A stretch of DNA of 21,522 nt from Polynucleobacter necessarius. Lineage in GTDB: Bacteria; Pseudomonadota; Gammaproteobacteria; Burkholderiales; Burkholderiaceae. The notes below the pieces were generated by a model. That model worked only from the letters and a program-made list of their open reading frames with translations, was not told where the DNA came from and searched no databases. This document shows, piece after piece, positions 1 through 7,771 of this stretch. Both the position numbers and the translations under genes were made by a program. Position 1 is the first letter of the stretch. Every line of letters starts with the position of its first letter. The DNA lies in the NCBI RefSeq assembly GCF_900096755.1, contig NZ_LT615227.1, positions 1,684,170-1,705,691 on the forward strand. The letters run 5' to 3'.

Positions 1-213
1 GGGTCGATTTATAGAAAAAACATCAGGGGTGCCCCACTTGAACATTTAAGATGTCCAGTAAAGCTGAGTGTGCGCCAACAAAAACTAGCTGCAGCTTGGT
101 AACAATCTTTGGTAACCTTACATTCACTAGGCGCAAACCGATATAGACATTAGACCGACGGCGGAACATTCCTCCGCAATGACCGCTAACGACCCAATGC
201 AGATGCCCAAAGA

Positions 214-235
214 AAAACCACCCGAGGGTGGTTTT
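214..235 (-). terminator. Rho-independent terminator after the modA remnant
   Basis: A perfect 10-bp inverted repeat (arms AAAACCACCC and GGGTGGTTTT) is followed, reading the minus strand, by a T-rich tail (TTTTTCTTT). It lies about 55 bases beyond the modA stop codon and so fits as that gene's terminator. The plus-strand tail is weaker. The sequence to its left, to the window edge, shows no gene I can recognise. Confidence 0.75.
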
Positions 236-289
236 CGAATTAGTAGTGGCCTGCGGCCAATTCGGCTAGGGCCATGAATGCTAGACTTT

Positions 290-852
290 TTACTTTGGAA
301 CTGCGTATCCGTACTTGACCAAAATCTCTTTAGCTTTAGGCGTCTGCATGAATTGATATAAATCGGTAGCTTCTTGGGGTGCGCCTTTAATCACAACCAT
401 TCTTTGCTTAATTGGCTCATATAGCTTGTCGTTCACCACAAGATAGTTTGTCAGTTTGGCAAGCTCTGGTGATTGCGCCAAAGACAGCGCAGTAAAGCCA
501 ACATCTGCGGCACCAGTAGAGGCATACATCGTAGCAACGCCAATGTTATCGCCAAATACCATTTAGCCAAATCCCATAAGCCTTCTGCCTTCATATACTC
601 AACTGCGGCTTTGCCATAAGGGGCTAACTCAGGCTTAGCAATGGCTCTGGCTAATTCTGCTTTGTCATTTACCAGCTTAATACCACTAGAGTTTTTGGTA
701 ATCATCGCAATTTTGCCAATGGCATAGACCATGCCCTGATCTACAGTTTTGCCATTCTTATAGAGCTCCAGTGGGAACCGCTCATCGGCCGATATGAATA
801 AGTTAAATGGGGCGCCATTCATGATTTGGGCGGTAAAGTTACCTGATGAGAC
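290..852 (-). pseudogene. modA: modA remnant: molybdate ABC transporter substrate-binding protein, truncated and frameshifted
   Basis: ModA is the periplasmic molybdate/tungstate-binding protein that feeds the ModBC importer. The remnant keeps the signatures SSGNF, NGAPFNLFISADE, the Y-A-I-G-K stretch and the later VFGDNIG and ADVGFTALS segments, in ModA order. The reading frame breaks near 562-564. Restoring one A to the AAA run on the coding strand joins LWDLAK to MVFGDNIG as in normal ModA. The 5' part is also lost: recognisable homology begins near 852 and an in-frame stop lies a few codons upstream, so the signal peptide and first strands of lobe 1 are absent. A terminator follows it, and a palindrome that may be a ModE operator lies about 33 bases upstream. 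I see no modB or modC. The family call is firm. Whether the frameshift is biological cannot be settled from this sequence. Confidence 0.8.
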
Positions 853-884
853 GTATACAACTCTTAGAACAGTTTATAGGTTGG

Positions 885-906
885 CATATGTATTTACCTA
901 CATATG
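885..906. promoter_or_regulatory. 8-6-8 palindrome upstream of modA, possible ModE operator
   Basis: The arms CATATGTA and TACATATG are perfect inverted repeats separated by six bases. Their position just upstream of the modA remnant and the TAT/ATA-rich half-sites with a 6-base spacer resemble the operators of ModE, the molybdate-responsive repressor. I see the palindrome directly. The ModE assignment is inference from context. The rest of the 853-1071 gap shows no gene I can support. Confidence 0.45.
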
Positions 907-1071
907 ACCCAGAGCCGAGTTTGTAGTTTTTAAACGGCATACCTACAACTTCTCGCCTACTGACTGCTGCTGACCGAATCACAACCAAACAACCGAACTA
1001 GGCTTAGGAGATACGACTGACTTATACCCGTCATTAGTGTAAAAGGTTAGTACTGATATAAAGAACGGTGT

Positions 1072-1386
1072 TTATTGGCCGGGAAGTTTATCCGGTTGCC
1101 AACTGTAGCCACGCGCTTTCATACATGCTGAATAAAGCTCTTGATTTGTTTGGACTCCAGAGTAGCCGTTATACCCACCCCGCCCAGGACCCCAACCGTT
1201 GCTCCAACCATAACCACCTTGAGCATATCCATAAGGTTGCTGCGACTCCTGAAGACAGGCATAGTTGTCTTGATTAAATTGGAGAGGCGCCGTATCACTC
1301 TTGACCCATACGCCTGACTGGGTTGCGCAGGCAAAAAGGGTTAATGAAAGCAGCGATAAACAGCATCTATATAAGCGCATTGACAT
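1072..1386 (-). CDS. Small glycine/tyrosine-rich lipoprotein of unknown function
   Basis: The 104-residue product starts with a basic N-terminus and a hydrophobic stretch ending in a lipobox (L17-F18-A19-C20), so it should be exported and lipidated at Cys20. Residues about 50-76 are rich in Gly and Tyr with repeated YG and GGY patterns. The C-terminal part has single Cys and Trp residues and no catalytic motif that I recognise. ATG at 1386 is the first of two close Met codons (MSM), and I see no strong ribosome binding site to choose between them. The gene is undamaged but is flanked by two gene remnants. I do not recognise a named family. It is probably a conserved cell-envelope lipoprotein. 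Confidence 0.65.
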   Translation of the reverse strand: MSMRLYRCCLSLLSLTLFACATQSGVWVKSDTAPLQFNQDNYACLQESQQPYGYAQGGYGWSNGWGPGRGGYNGYSGVQTNQELYSACMKARGYSWQPDKLPGQ

Positions 1387-1433
1387 AAATTTAGACCCGA
1401 TTTGATTGTAACCAGTATTTTTAGCCTTTAAAT

Positions 1434-1532
1434 CTACTGGGGTACCGCTTGTGAAACTGCTGGTGCAAGCGCACTCATTGCGATTGCTAGGGCAGCAATC
1501 CAGTGAATGAGGCGGTTTTTATGGAAATTCAT
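1434..1532 (-). pseudogene. Duplicated 5' fragment of a DUF2946-type gene
   Basis: About 85 bases ending at the ATG nearly match the start of the DUF2946 gene at 5262, with roughly six differences by eye. The fragment encodes MNFHKNRLIHWIAAL and the rest of the signal peptide up to SQAV, then runs into PQ and a TAG stop, giving only 32 codons. The cysteine-containing mature part found in the other copy is missing. It is either the stub of a second paralogue that lost its body or a partial duplication. No function is expected. Confidence 0.75.
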
Positions 1533-1629
1533 GATATGAGGACTTTATCGACTATTTCCACTTCTTGCTTAAGCGGACGCTGTAAGACATGTATGTATCC
1601 TGAAGCCATTGCCAAAAAGGCTTGAGAAT

Positions 1630-2003
1630 TCAAGTGATTAGTTCACAGACTAGCGATGTTTTAGCTTTGCAACTACAGGGCAATATGTGGGCTGGATCTA
1701 TCAATTGGTAAATGGGCTTTCTTATCCATTCAATATCCCCCTTGAGAAGCTCTTTACTCGGCAACCGCCGCACTCCCCCTCCTTGCAATCGGCCTCTGGC
1801 AAGTGGGCCCAAAGAGTATTTAGCAATACCCCCTCTTCAATTAAAAGATTTTCACCATTAATTGATAGTGATAGTTGCCGTTCAACTGCCTGGATCATCC
1901 TTTTATGGCTTACTACATTTCCAAACAAGATTGTTAGCCCATATGCAAATAAGCCAATTACTACAACAACAGTAGCCAAGCTGAATAGAATCAAATACAT
2001 CAT
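1630..2003 (-). pseudogene. Membrane-anchored [2Fe-2S] ferredoxin, one frameshift
   Basis: The N-terminal ~28 residues form one hydrophobic helix, followed by a plant-type ferredoxin domain. Cluster ligands are visible as C73-x4-C78-x2-C81 (CKEGECGGC). The fourth ligand lies in the adjoining frame within ILPCSCKAKTSLVCE. Adding one A near 1753-1755 joins the frames as RVKELLKGDIEW and gives 124 residues, with the fourth cysteine at 110, the spacing the family requires. It starts 7 bases after the stop of the PepSY gene, so the two form one transcript with the receptor. The likely role is electron delivery to the PepSY protein for reduction of an imported metal or siderophore complex; that role is inferred from context. 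The frameshift removes the fourth ligand, so the product as written is inactive. Confidence 0.75.
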
Positions 2004-2009
2004 TTTCTG

Positions 2010-2742
2010 TTAACCATTCCGCTTAACAGTTTTAATCCACATCCATAAACCAGTCAGAACTAGAAGCGCAAGAATCCAGCCTAGAATATTGCTCCAGACC
2101 ATTTCACCAATACCTTTACCAAAAAAAATAAGCCCCAGAATGCAACTCGCGCATCCATTGGTGCAGAGCAATCTTAGGATTCTCCAATTCAGGAAGCGCT
2201 CGATTTGCTTTCATCACGGGCATGTATGGCTCCCAACGCATTCCATCGGAAGTTGCCATAGGCTTACCATCAGCCATCTCACCCCTACCGCCAGCAATAG
2301 CCAAGACCCGACCATCAGGTAATAAGGCAAGTTGCCTTACCCTACCACGCACTAATGGCTTCCATTCACCATCTGGAGTAATTGCCCATACCGCCATTTT
2401 GGTTGCCACCAAGGGGAATGGCTTGTTTGGCAAAGCCGCAAGAAACATAATCTCCTGCCCCGAGAAATGTGCAATCTCCTCTGCAACGCCATCACTGACT
2501 TTATGCAATCCCTGAGCATTTCCAACCCAGACAACATCTTTGCCAGTTTCTAGATAAGCCATTACTGGCAGGTGCTCGGGAACTTTTTCCGCGCTTGACC
2601 AGCTTAAGGGGACCTTAATATTAGTAACGCTTCGCATGGATATGAAAACACCACTAAGCGCCATCAACAAAAAGGGCAAGGCAAGAATAGTGCCAACCCA
2701 AAAATGGATGCGGCGTAATGCCCAAGGTTTTTTACTTTTCAT
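2010..2742 (-). pseudogene. PepSY-associated TM protein, frameshifted in an 8-T run
   Basis: This inner-membrane protein starts with KPWALRRIHFWVG and a transmembrane helix (about residues 13-33), followed by a long periplasmic segment with beta-propeller-like hydrophobic/glycine repeats. It is typical of the PepSY-TM group found beside siderophore and metal receptors. The frame ends early at HSGAYFFW-stop. Removing one T from the T8 run (A8 at 2121-2128 on the plus strand) restores HSGAYFFGKGIGEMVW and a second transmembrane helix, ending in KTVKRNG after 243 residues. The ATG overlaps the receptor's stop codon (TAATG), so the two are translationally coupled. The role is probably reductive release of iron or another metal in the periplasm. 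The family call is good; the substrate is unknown. Confidence 0.75.
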
Positions 2743-4817
2743 TATTGAAATTTCGCTATAAGTTCTACACCAAATACACGACCCCAGTCCTGAATACCGG
2801 TGGTTGTTTGATATTTGTTGTTGGATAAATTTTTACCATATAAGGTAGTGGTAAGTGCAACTGAATCCACCAGCATGCCATAACTTATACCAGCATCAAA
2901 ATTGGTGTAATTTCCAATTTTGACAGTTGGAACTGTTGAGGTAGCAGTAATTCCATAGTATTGAGCAACATACTTAACACTACCGGTTAAAGTGAACTTA
3001 TCAATGCCATGAGCAAATGTAAAATCGCCAATATTTCTTGGGGTAACCAGACTTGTATATGCTCCACTAAGCATAGTGAAATTTGTCCAACTTGCTCGAT
3101 AGTTACTTCTTTCAGCAAAGACACCTTGGGTCGAATACTCAATACCGCTTCGATTGGTATTACTTTGGTTGTAACAAGCGGCATAAATTCCGGTTGTTTG
3201 ACCTATCACAGCGGACTCAGCCAATGAACAATTCGTTACTGGTACGCCTGATAGCCTATTGTATCCACCCAAGATTTTTTCATTTGTAACCTGCCTAGAG
3301 AAATAGTTGACCGCTGGATTTAATAGGGGCGATACTTTTTGCTCGACACCAAATTCAATTTTGGTTTGTTGATCATTTCCCAGCGTCACTCCAGGCATCG
3401 GCGTCACATTTTGAGGGGATTGGTTTGCGCCACCGTATCTTGCATTTACTTTCGTCTCAGGCATTACTCGATATTGAGCACCTAGAGTGTAGAACTTTGC
3501 AGGATTCAAAGTTCTATTTGAATACTGCAGCGATGCGTTTCTTTGGCCCGCTTGACCGCCAAAGTATGAGTCAAGGCCATGCTGTACCTTTACTTGATCT
3601 TGTCGATAACTGACGTCAAAATTTAAATCCTTATCTAAAAAGGATTTTTCTAGCTGTGTAGCTGTGTAAATAAACCCGTGGTGCTTTCCTCACGTTGGAC
3701 GCCTTCGTAATAATTCATGCCCGTTGGATTATTCCAATGAAGATAATCCGCACCCAAAGTTACGCGATAAGTATCTTGTGCGAATACATGCTTTAGGTTC
3801 ATGAAGTTATTTTCGTTGTTATTGCTATATGATGCCGCTGGAGCGGTTAATGTCTTTGGTGTGTTAAGGTTTTGATAACTCGTATTTCTTGAGATGCTTG
3901 CTAAGGTTGTATTGCTCTCATCCCAGGATTTTTTGTTGCATTAAGGATAAATAAATCATTATCTGAAGGGTTTGCATTCCAATTGCCCGGCGCTGTTGTT
4001 GAGGAAAAACTCTTGTTATAGTTTTGTATTTGCGAAGTGCCGCGGGCTACATACCCCATCACATCAATATTAAGTCCGTAAGCTTGCATACCTCCTTTAA
4101 TAAGCCCTCCACCGGTTTGACTTCCAGCGTTATATGTCAGAGAGTTATAAACCGTTTCATTTGGTCCATCGGTGCTATTTTTAAAGGCCAATCCGGCAAC
4201 GTAAGCTTTCATATCTTGATCGCTCATTGTTTTTCCGGCCCAAACGTCGGCTTGATAGGAGTTGTAAGTCCCTGCCGAGCCTCTAAGTTGAACTTCGTCT
4301 TTTCTGGGCTTTTTCGTTTCAACAACTACAAATCCGTCTACTGGCGCACCGCTTGCAGTTGCAGAACCCACCATCGGCCCCAGTGTTAATGAGCTTGAAC
4401 CGCGGACAATTTTGATTTCTTGTATCGAAAATACTGGGAGTGCCGCCAAGATTCTTGAGGCCGTATCGGGCTGCAAATAGGCGCCATCAATAATCCAGCG
4501 GAAATTTGAATCTCCTCGAATCAACAAACCACCAAACCCACCTTTTCTACTACCAAGGGTACTCACAACGCCTGACGCCGTATTCATCACTTCGAAAATA
4601 CTTGTAGCATGCAGCTCTTCAATTTGCTCCCTTGTAATCACCTCCACATGGGATTCGCTACTTGGCGCAGTAGTTCTAAAGGGATTTTTCGGGCTATTAG
4701 AGTCCAAATTGTCATTCCATCCCGATACAATTACTGGCGGTATTGATGGCTCTGCGGAATAAACGCTAGGCATAAGCGATAACACCCCCATTGCAACTAC
4801 TATTTTTTTAATCTCAT
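2742..4817 (-). pseudogene. TonB-dependent outer-membrane receptor with three frame-disrupting lesions
   Basis: The plug domain is clear: SHVEVITREQIEELHATSIFEV, with a downstream conserved LIRGDSNFRWIIDG and a VRGSSS segment. The C-terminal barrel ends in VELIAKFQ, with the terminal aromatic typical of outer-membrane proteins. Three lesions are visible. An A7 tract (4803-4809) probably lost one A; restoring it joins MRLKKIVVAMGVLSL into a signal peptide starting at 4817. A G run at 3922-3924 lost one base. An 8-bp tandem duplication lies at 3652-3667. Undoing all three gives exactly 690 codons, a normal receptor length. It is transcribed after the DUF2946 gene and before PepSY and ferredoxin. 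The likely ligand is a siderophore, heme or metal chelate and cannot be named from sequence alone. As written, no functional receptor is made. Confidence 0.85.
3652..3667 (-). repeat. 8-bp perfect tandem duplication inside the receptor gene
   Basis: The unit AGCTGTGT occurs twice back to back. Removing one copy restores the frame through TQLEKSFLDKDLNF, so the duplication is a genuine frameshifting lesion relative to the ancestral gene. Confidence 0.85.
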
Positions 4818-4887
4818 TTTTAACTCAACACAAATTCGCGGCAATATCGCCGCAACTACATAGCTATACGCTATGCCCTAAAAAGAT

Positions 4888-5262
4888 TTAGGCTTTTGTA
4901 GGAGGTGCTGCTGAAGGGGGCGTTACCCAAACAGCGAGAGGCTTGGGTGATTGATAGAAAAGCTGCGGCAGCAAAGCAAGTGTTTGCGGCGCTTGGAATG
5001 TGAGGTTGGTATTGAATGCTGGCGTAATGGCTGTGTGAGCAATGCAATACGGGCATGGCTGCGCTTCTGCGAGATCTGCTTGATCTTCACCTTGAGTATT
5101 GATCTGTAACTTGGTGCCATCAGCTGCACAAATTTCCATGGCAAATCCTTGACCATGATGCTTCGCTAGCGATACCGCCTGAGAAACTGCTGGCGCAAGC
5201 GCACTCATTGCGATTGCTAGAGCAGCAATCCAGTGAATGAGGCGGTTTTTGCGGAAATTCAT
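4888..5262 (-). CDS. DUF2946 family exported protein
   Basis: The 124-residue product has a signal peptide (about residues 1-29, ending LAPAVSQA), then E-I-C45-x-A-D-G and a C70-P-Y-C73 motif with a following His, the hallmarks of DUF2946 proteins. These are small periplasmic proteins commonly encoded beside TonB receptors and copper- or iron-related genes. Their biochemical role is not established, and the paired cysteines suggest metal binding or thiol chemistry. It is the first gene of the receptor-PepSY-ferredoxin cluster, with about 70 bases before the receptor start, and the only undamaged member. Its first ~85 bases are duplicated at 1448-1532. ATG at 5262 is chosen because it gives a complete signal peptide. 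Confidence 0.8.
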   Translation of the reverse strand: MNFRKNRLIHWIAALAIAMSALAPAVSQAVSLAKHHGQGFAMEICAADGTKLQINTQGEDQADLAEAQPCPYCIAHTAITPAFNTNLTFQAPQTLALLPQLFYQSPKPLAVWVTPPSAAPPTKA

Positions 5263-5374
5263 AACTTTCGAGATTCTAATCCAAAAAACCTCTTACACCT
5301 TGGAAGCGCTCCCAATCATCTGAGCCCTGTTAAAGACTGCTATTGGCCGAAAGCAGACCATCGGCGCCAAAAGA

Positions 5375-5398
5375 AAAGCCACCCCGAAGGATGGCTTT
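5375..5398 (-). terminator. Rho-independent terminator with UUCG loop after acs / tRNA-Ser
   Basis: On the minus strand a 10-bp stem (AAAGCCATCC with GGGTGGCTTT, one U-G wobble) closes a TTCG tetraloop and is followed by TTTTCTTTT. It lies about 60 bases downstream of tRNA-Ser and would end that transcript. Confidence 0.8.
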
Positions 5399-5459
5399 GG
5401 TAACGCTTTTGGTAACAAGGGCGTTGTATCTCTACAAACCCTTGTAATACCTATTGACA

Positions 5460-5550
5460 TGGCGGAAGGGGCGGGATTCGAACCCGCGGTAGGCTATTAA
5501 CTTACGCACGCTTTCCAGGCGTGTGACTTAAACCGCTCATCCACCCTTCC
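5460..5550 (-). tRNA. tRNA-Ser(GGA), reads UCC/UCU
   Basis: The acceptor stem pairs GGAAGGG with CCCTTCC, followed by G and an encoded CCA. The T arm carries GGTTCGAATCC. The anticodon loop reads CT-GGA-AA between stems, and the long variable arm gives the ~90-base length of class II serine tRNAs. It lies downstream of acs on the same strand and looks intact. Confidence 0.95.
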
Positions 5551-5610
5551 GTATAGTCGTTGATTATACGATTGCCGAAAGGGTTTGCCTCTAAAAGCCT
5601 ATTTAGCTAG

Positions 5611-7584
5611 TTATAGAGACTCTTTGAGCTGGTCCAAGATGTGTGGGTTTTCCAAAGTTGAAGTGTCTTGAGTAACCTCTTCGCCTTTAGCGATCACACG
5701 CAATAAGCGGCGCATGATTTTGCCGGAACGGGTTTTAGGCAAGTTATCGCCAAAACGAACGTCTTTTGGTTTAGCGATTGGGCCAATTTCTTTACCAACC
5801 CAGTTACGCAGTTCAGTAGCAACCTTCTTCGCTTCTTCGCCAGTTGGACGGCCGCCTTTGAGAACCACGAATACGCAAATTGCCTCACCGGTTAACTCAT
5901 CTGGACGACCAACTACTGCCGCCTCAGCAACCAATGGGTTAGCAACTAAGCAAGATTCGATTTCCATTGTTCCCATACGGTGACCGGAAACGTTCAACAC
6001 GTCATCGATACGACCAGTAATGGTGAAGTAGCCAGTATCTTTGTTACGGATTGCGCCGTCACCTGCAAGATACAAAGTACCGCCCAACTCTTCTGGGAAA
6101 TAAGACTTCACGAAACGATCAGCATCATTCCAGATCGTACGAATCATTGAAGGCCATGGGCGCTTAACAACCAAGATGCCGCCCTGGCCGTTTGGAACAT
6201 CTACACCAGCTTCGTCAACAATCGCTGCCTGAATACCTGGCAATGGCAATGTGCATGAACCTGGAATCATTGGTGTTGCGCCTGGCAATGGGGAGATCAT
6301 GTGACCGCCAGTTTCGGTTTGCCAGAAAGTATCTGCGATTGGGCAACGTGAGCCGCCAACGTTTTCGTAGTACCACATCCATGCTTCAGGATTGATTGGC
6401 TCGCCTACAGAACCCAAGAGACGCAATGAAGATAAGTCATAGCTCTTTGGATGTACTGCTTCGTCATTGCTTGATGCTTTGATCAATGAACGAATCGCTG
6501 TTGGTGCTGTATAGAAAATAGATGCCTTGTGTTTTTGGATCATCCCCCAGAAACGGCCAGCATTTGGATAAGTTGGAACGCCTTCAAACACAATCTCAGT
6601 AGCGCCTACTGCGAGTGGGCCATAAGTAATGTATGAGTGACCTGTTACCCAACCGATGTCAGCTGTACACCAGAACACATCGTTAGGCTTAATGTCAAAA
6701 GTCCACTTCATTGTGAGAATTGCCCACAAGAGGTAGCCGCCAGTTGAATGCTGTACGCCCTTTGGCTTACCAGTCGAACCAGATGTGTAAAGAATAAACA
6801 ATGGGTGCTCTGCACTTACCCACTCTGGCTCACAAGTAGTTGCTTCATTAGCAACGATTTCTTGCATCCAAACATCGCGACCAGCCTGCATCGCAACGTC
6901 TGTGCCGGTGCGCTTGCTTACGATCACATGCTTGACCTTAGGGCACTCTCCAGTAGAATGCGCTTCATCGCAAATAGCCTTCAATGGCAGAGCTTTACCG
7001 CCACGGAACTGGCCATCAGCAGTAATCACTGCAACCGCGCCAACGTCCATAATGCGATCACGCAATGCTTGTGCAGAGAAGCCGCCAAACACAACAGAGT
7101 GAATTGCACCGATACGAGCACACGCTTGCATCGCAACAATGCCCTCAATAGTCATTGCCATGTAAATGATGACGCTGTCACCAGACTTAACACCCATCTT
7201 GCGAAGTGCATTTGCCATTTTGCAAACGCGCTCGAGCATTTCTTTGTAAGTGACTTTAGTAACCGTGCCGTCATCTGCTTCAAAAATGATGACAGTCTTG
7301 TCGCCAAGGCCTGCTTCAACTTGACGATCTAAACAGTTATAAGAAGCATTTGTTGTGCCATCTTCAAACCATTTGTAAAAAGGCGCTTTGGACTCATCCA
7401 ACACCTTGGTGAATGGCTTTTTCCAATAGATATTTTCTTTAGCGAGACGATCCCAAAAGCCGTCATAATCTTTCTCAGCTTCAGCGCAAAGCTTGTTATA
7501 AGCCTCCATGCCTGGAATAGCCGCGCCCTTAACAAAATCCTCTGGTGGGTGAAATACGCGGTTTTCTTGTTTTAATGGTTCCAT
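5611..7584 (-). CDS. acs: Acetyl-CoA synthetase (AMP-forming)
   Basis: Acs activates acetate to acetyl-CoA through acetyl-AMP in the cytoplasm. The 657-residue product is full length for the family. The adenylate-forming P-loop-like motif [11 protein letters not shown] is at 266-276. The sequence FWQTETGGH and the hinge-region [13 protein letters not shown] follow. The conserved C-terminal [10 protein letters not shown] contains Lys622, equivalent to the acetylatable lysine that controls the enzyme in other bacteria. No frame damage is seen over nearly 2 kb. The start at 7584 has AGAGGG about ten bases upstream. It is divergent from the fumarase gene across a 187-bp intergenic region, and tRNA-Ser follows it. 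An intact copy suggests acetate is still an important carbon source. Confidence 0.97.
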   Translation of the reverse strand: MEPLKQENRVFHPPEDFVKGAAIPGMEAYNKLCAEAEKDYDGFWDRLAKENIYWKKPFTKVLDESKAPFYKWFEDGTTNASYNCLDRQVEAGLGDKTVIIFEADDGTVTKVTYKEMLERVCKMANALRKMGVKSGDSVIIYMAMTIEGIVAMQACARIGAIHSVVFGGFSAQALRDRIMDVGAVAVITADGQFRGGKALPLKAICDEAHSTGECPKVKHVIVSKRTGTDVAMQAGRDVWMQEIVANEATTCEPEWVSAEHPLFILYTSGSTGKPKGVQHSTGGYLLWAILTMKWTFDIKPNDVFWCTADIGWVTGHSYITYGPLAVGATEIVFEGVPTYPNAGRFWGMIQKHKASIFYTAPTAIRSLIKASSNDEAVHPKSYDLSSLRLLGSVGEPINPEAWMWYYENVGGSRCPIADTFWQTETGGHMISPLPGATPMIPGSCTLPLPGIQAAIVDEAGVDVPNGQGGILVVKRPWPSMIRTIWNDADRFVKSYFPEELGGTLYLAGDGAIRNKDTGYFTITGRIDDVLNVSGHRMGTMEIESCLVANPLVAEAAVVGRPDELTGEAICVFVVLKGGRPTGEEAKKVATELRNWVGKEIGPIAKPKDVRFGDNLPKTRSGKIMRRLLRVIAKGEEVTQDTSTLENPHILDQLKESL

Positions 7585-7656
7585 GCTTCTAGGCCCTCTA
7601 TCTAATAATCAATAAACTAATTAAATCTACAAATGCGCGAAAATATCGCAAAATGA

Positions 7657-7670
7657 AGGGTGTACACCCT
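7657..7670. promoter_or_regulatory. 14-bp perfect palindrome in the acs-fumarase divergent intergenic region
   Basis: The sequence AGGGTGTACACCCT is identical on both strands. It lies about 73 bases upstream of acs and 100 upstream of the fumarase gene, a reasonable place for a shared operator. Nearby are two direct copies of GGCAAACC (about 7722-7740). I cannot name the regulator, and no clear -35/-10 pair stands out for either gene. Confidence 0.35.
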
Positions 7671-7771
7671 CAAGACCTTAGAAGATAAGTGAAAACACCC
7701 GGGATTTGCTCTATGGCAAACCCTTAAAATAGGGCAAACCTTACTAATAATGTGGAAATAAGCCAAAAACC

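Noticed and set aside
6748..7332. 194-residue plus-strand open frame inside acs
   Set aside because: It is antisense to a fully conserved acs region, has no recognisable domain and is explained by codon structure of the real gene.
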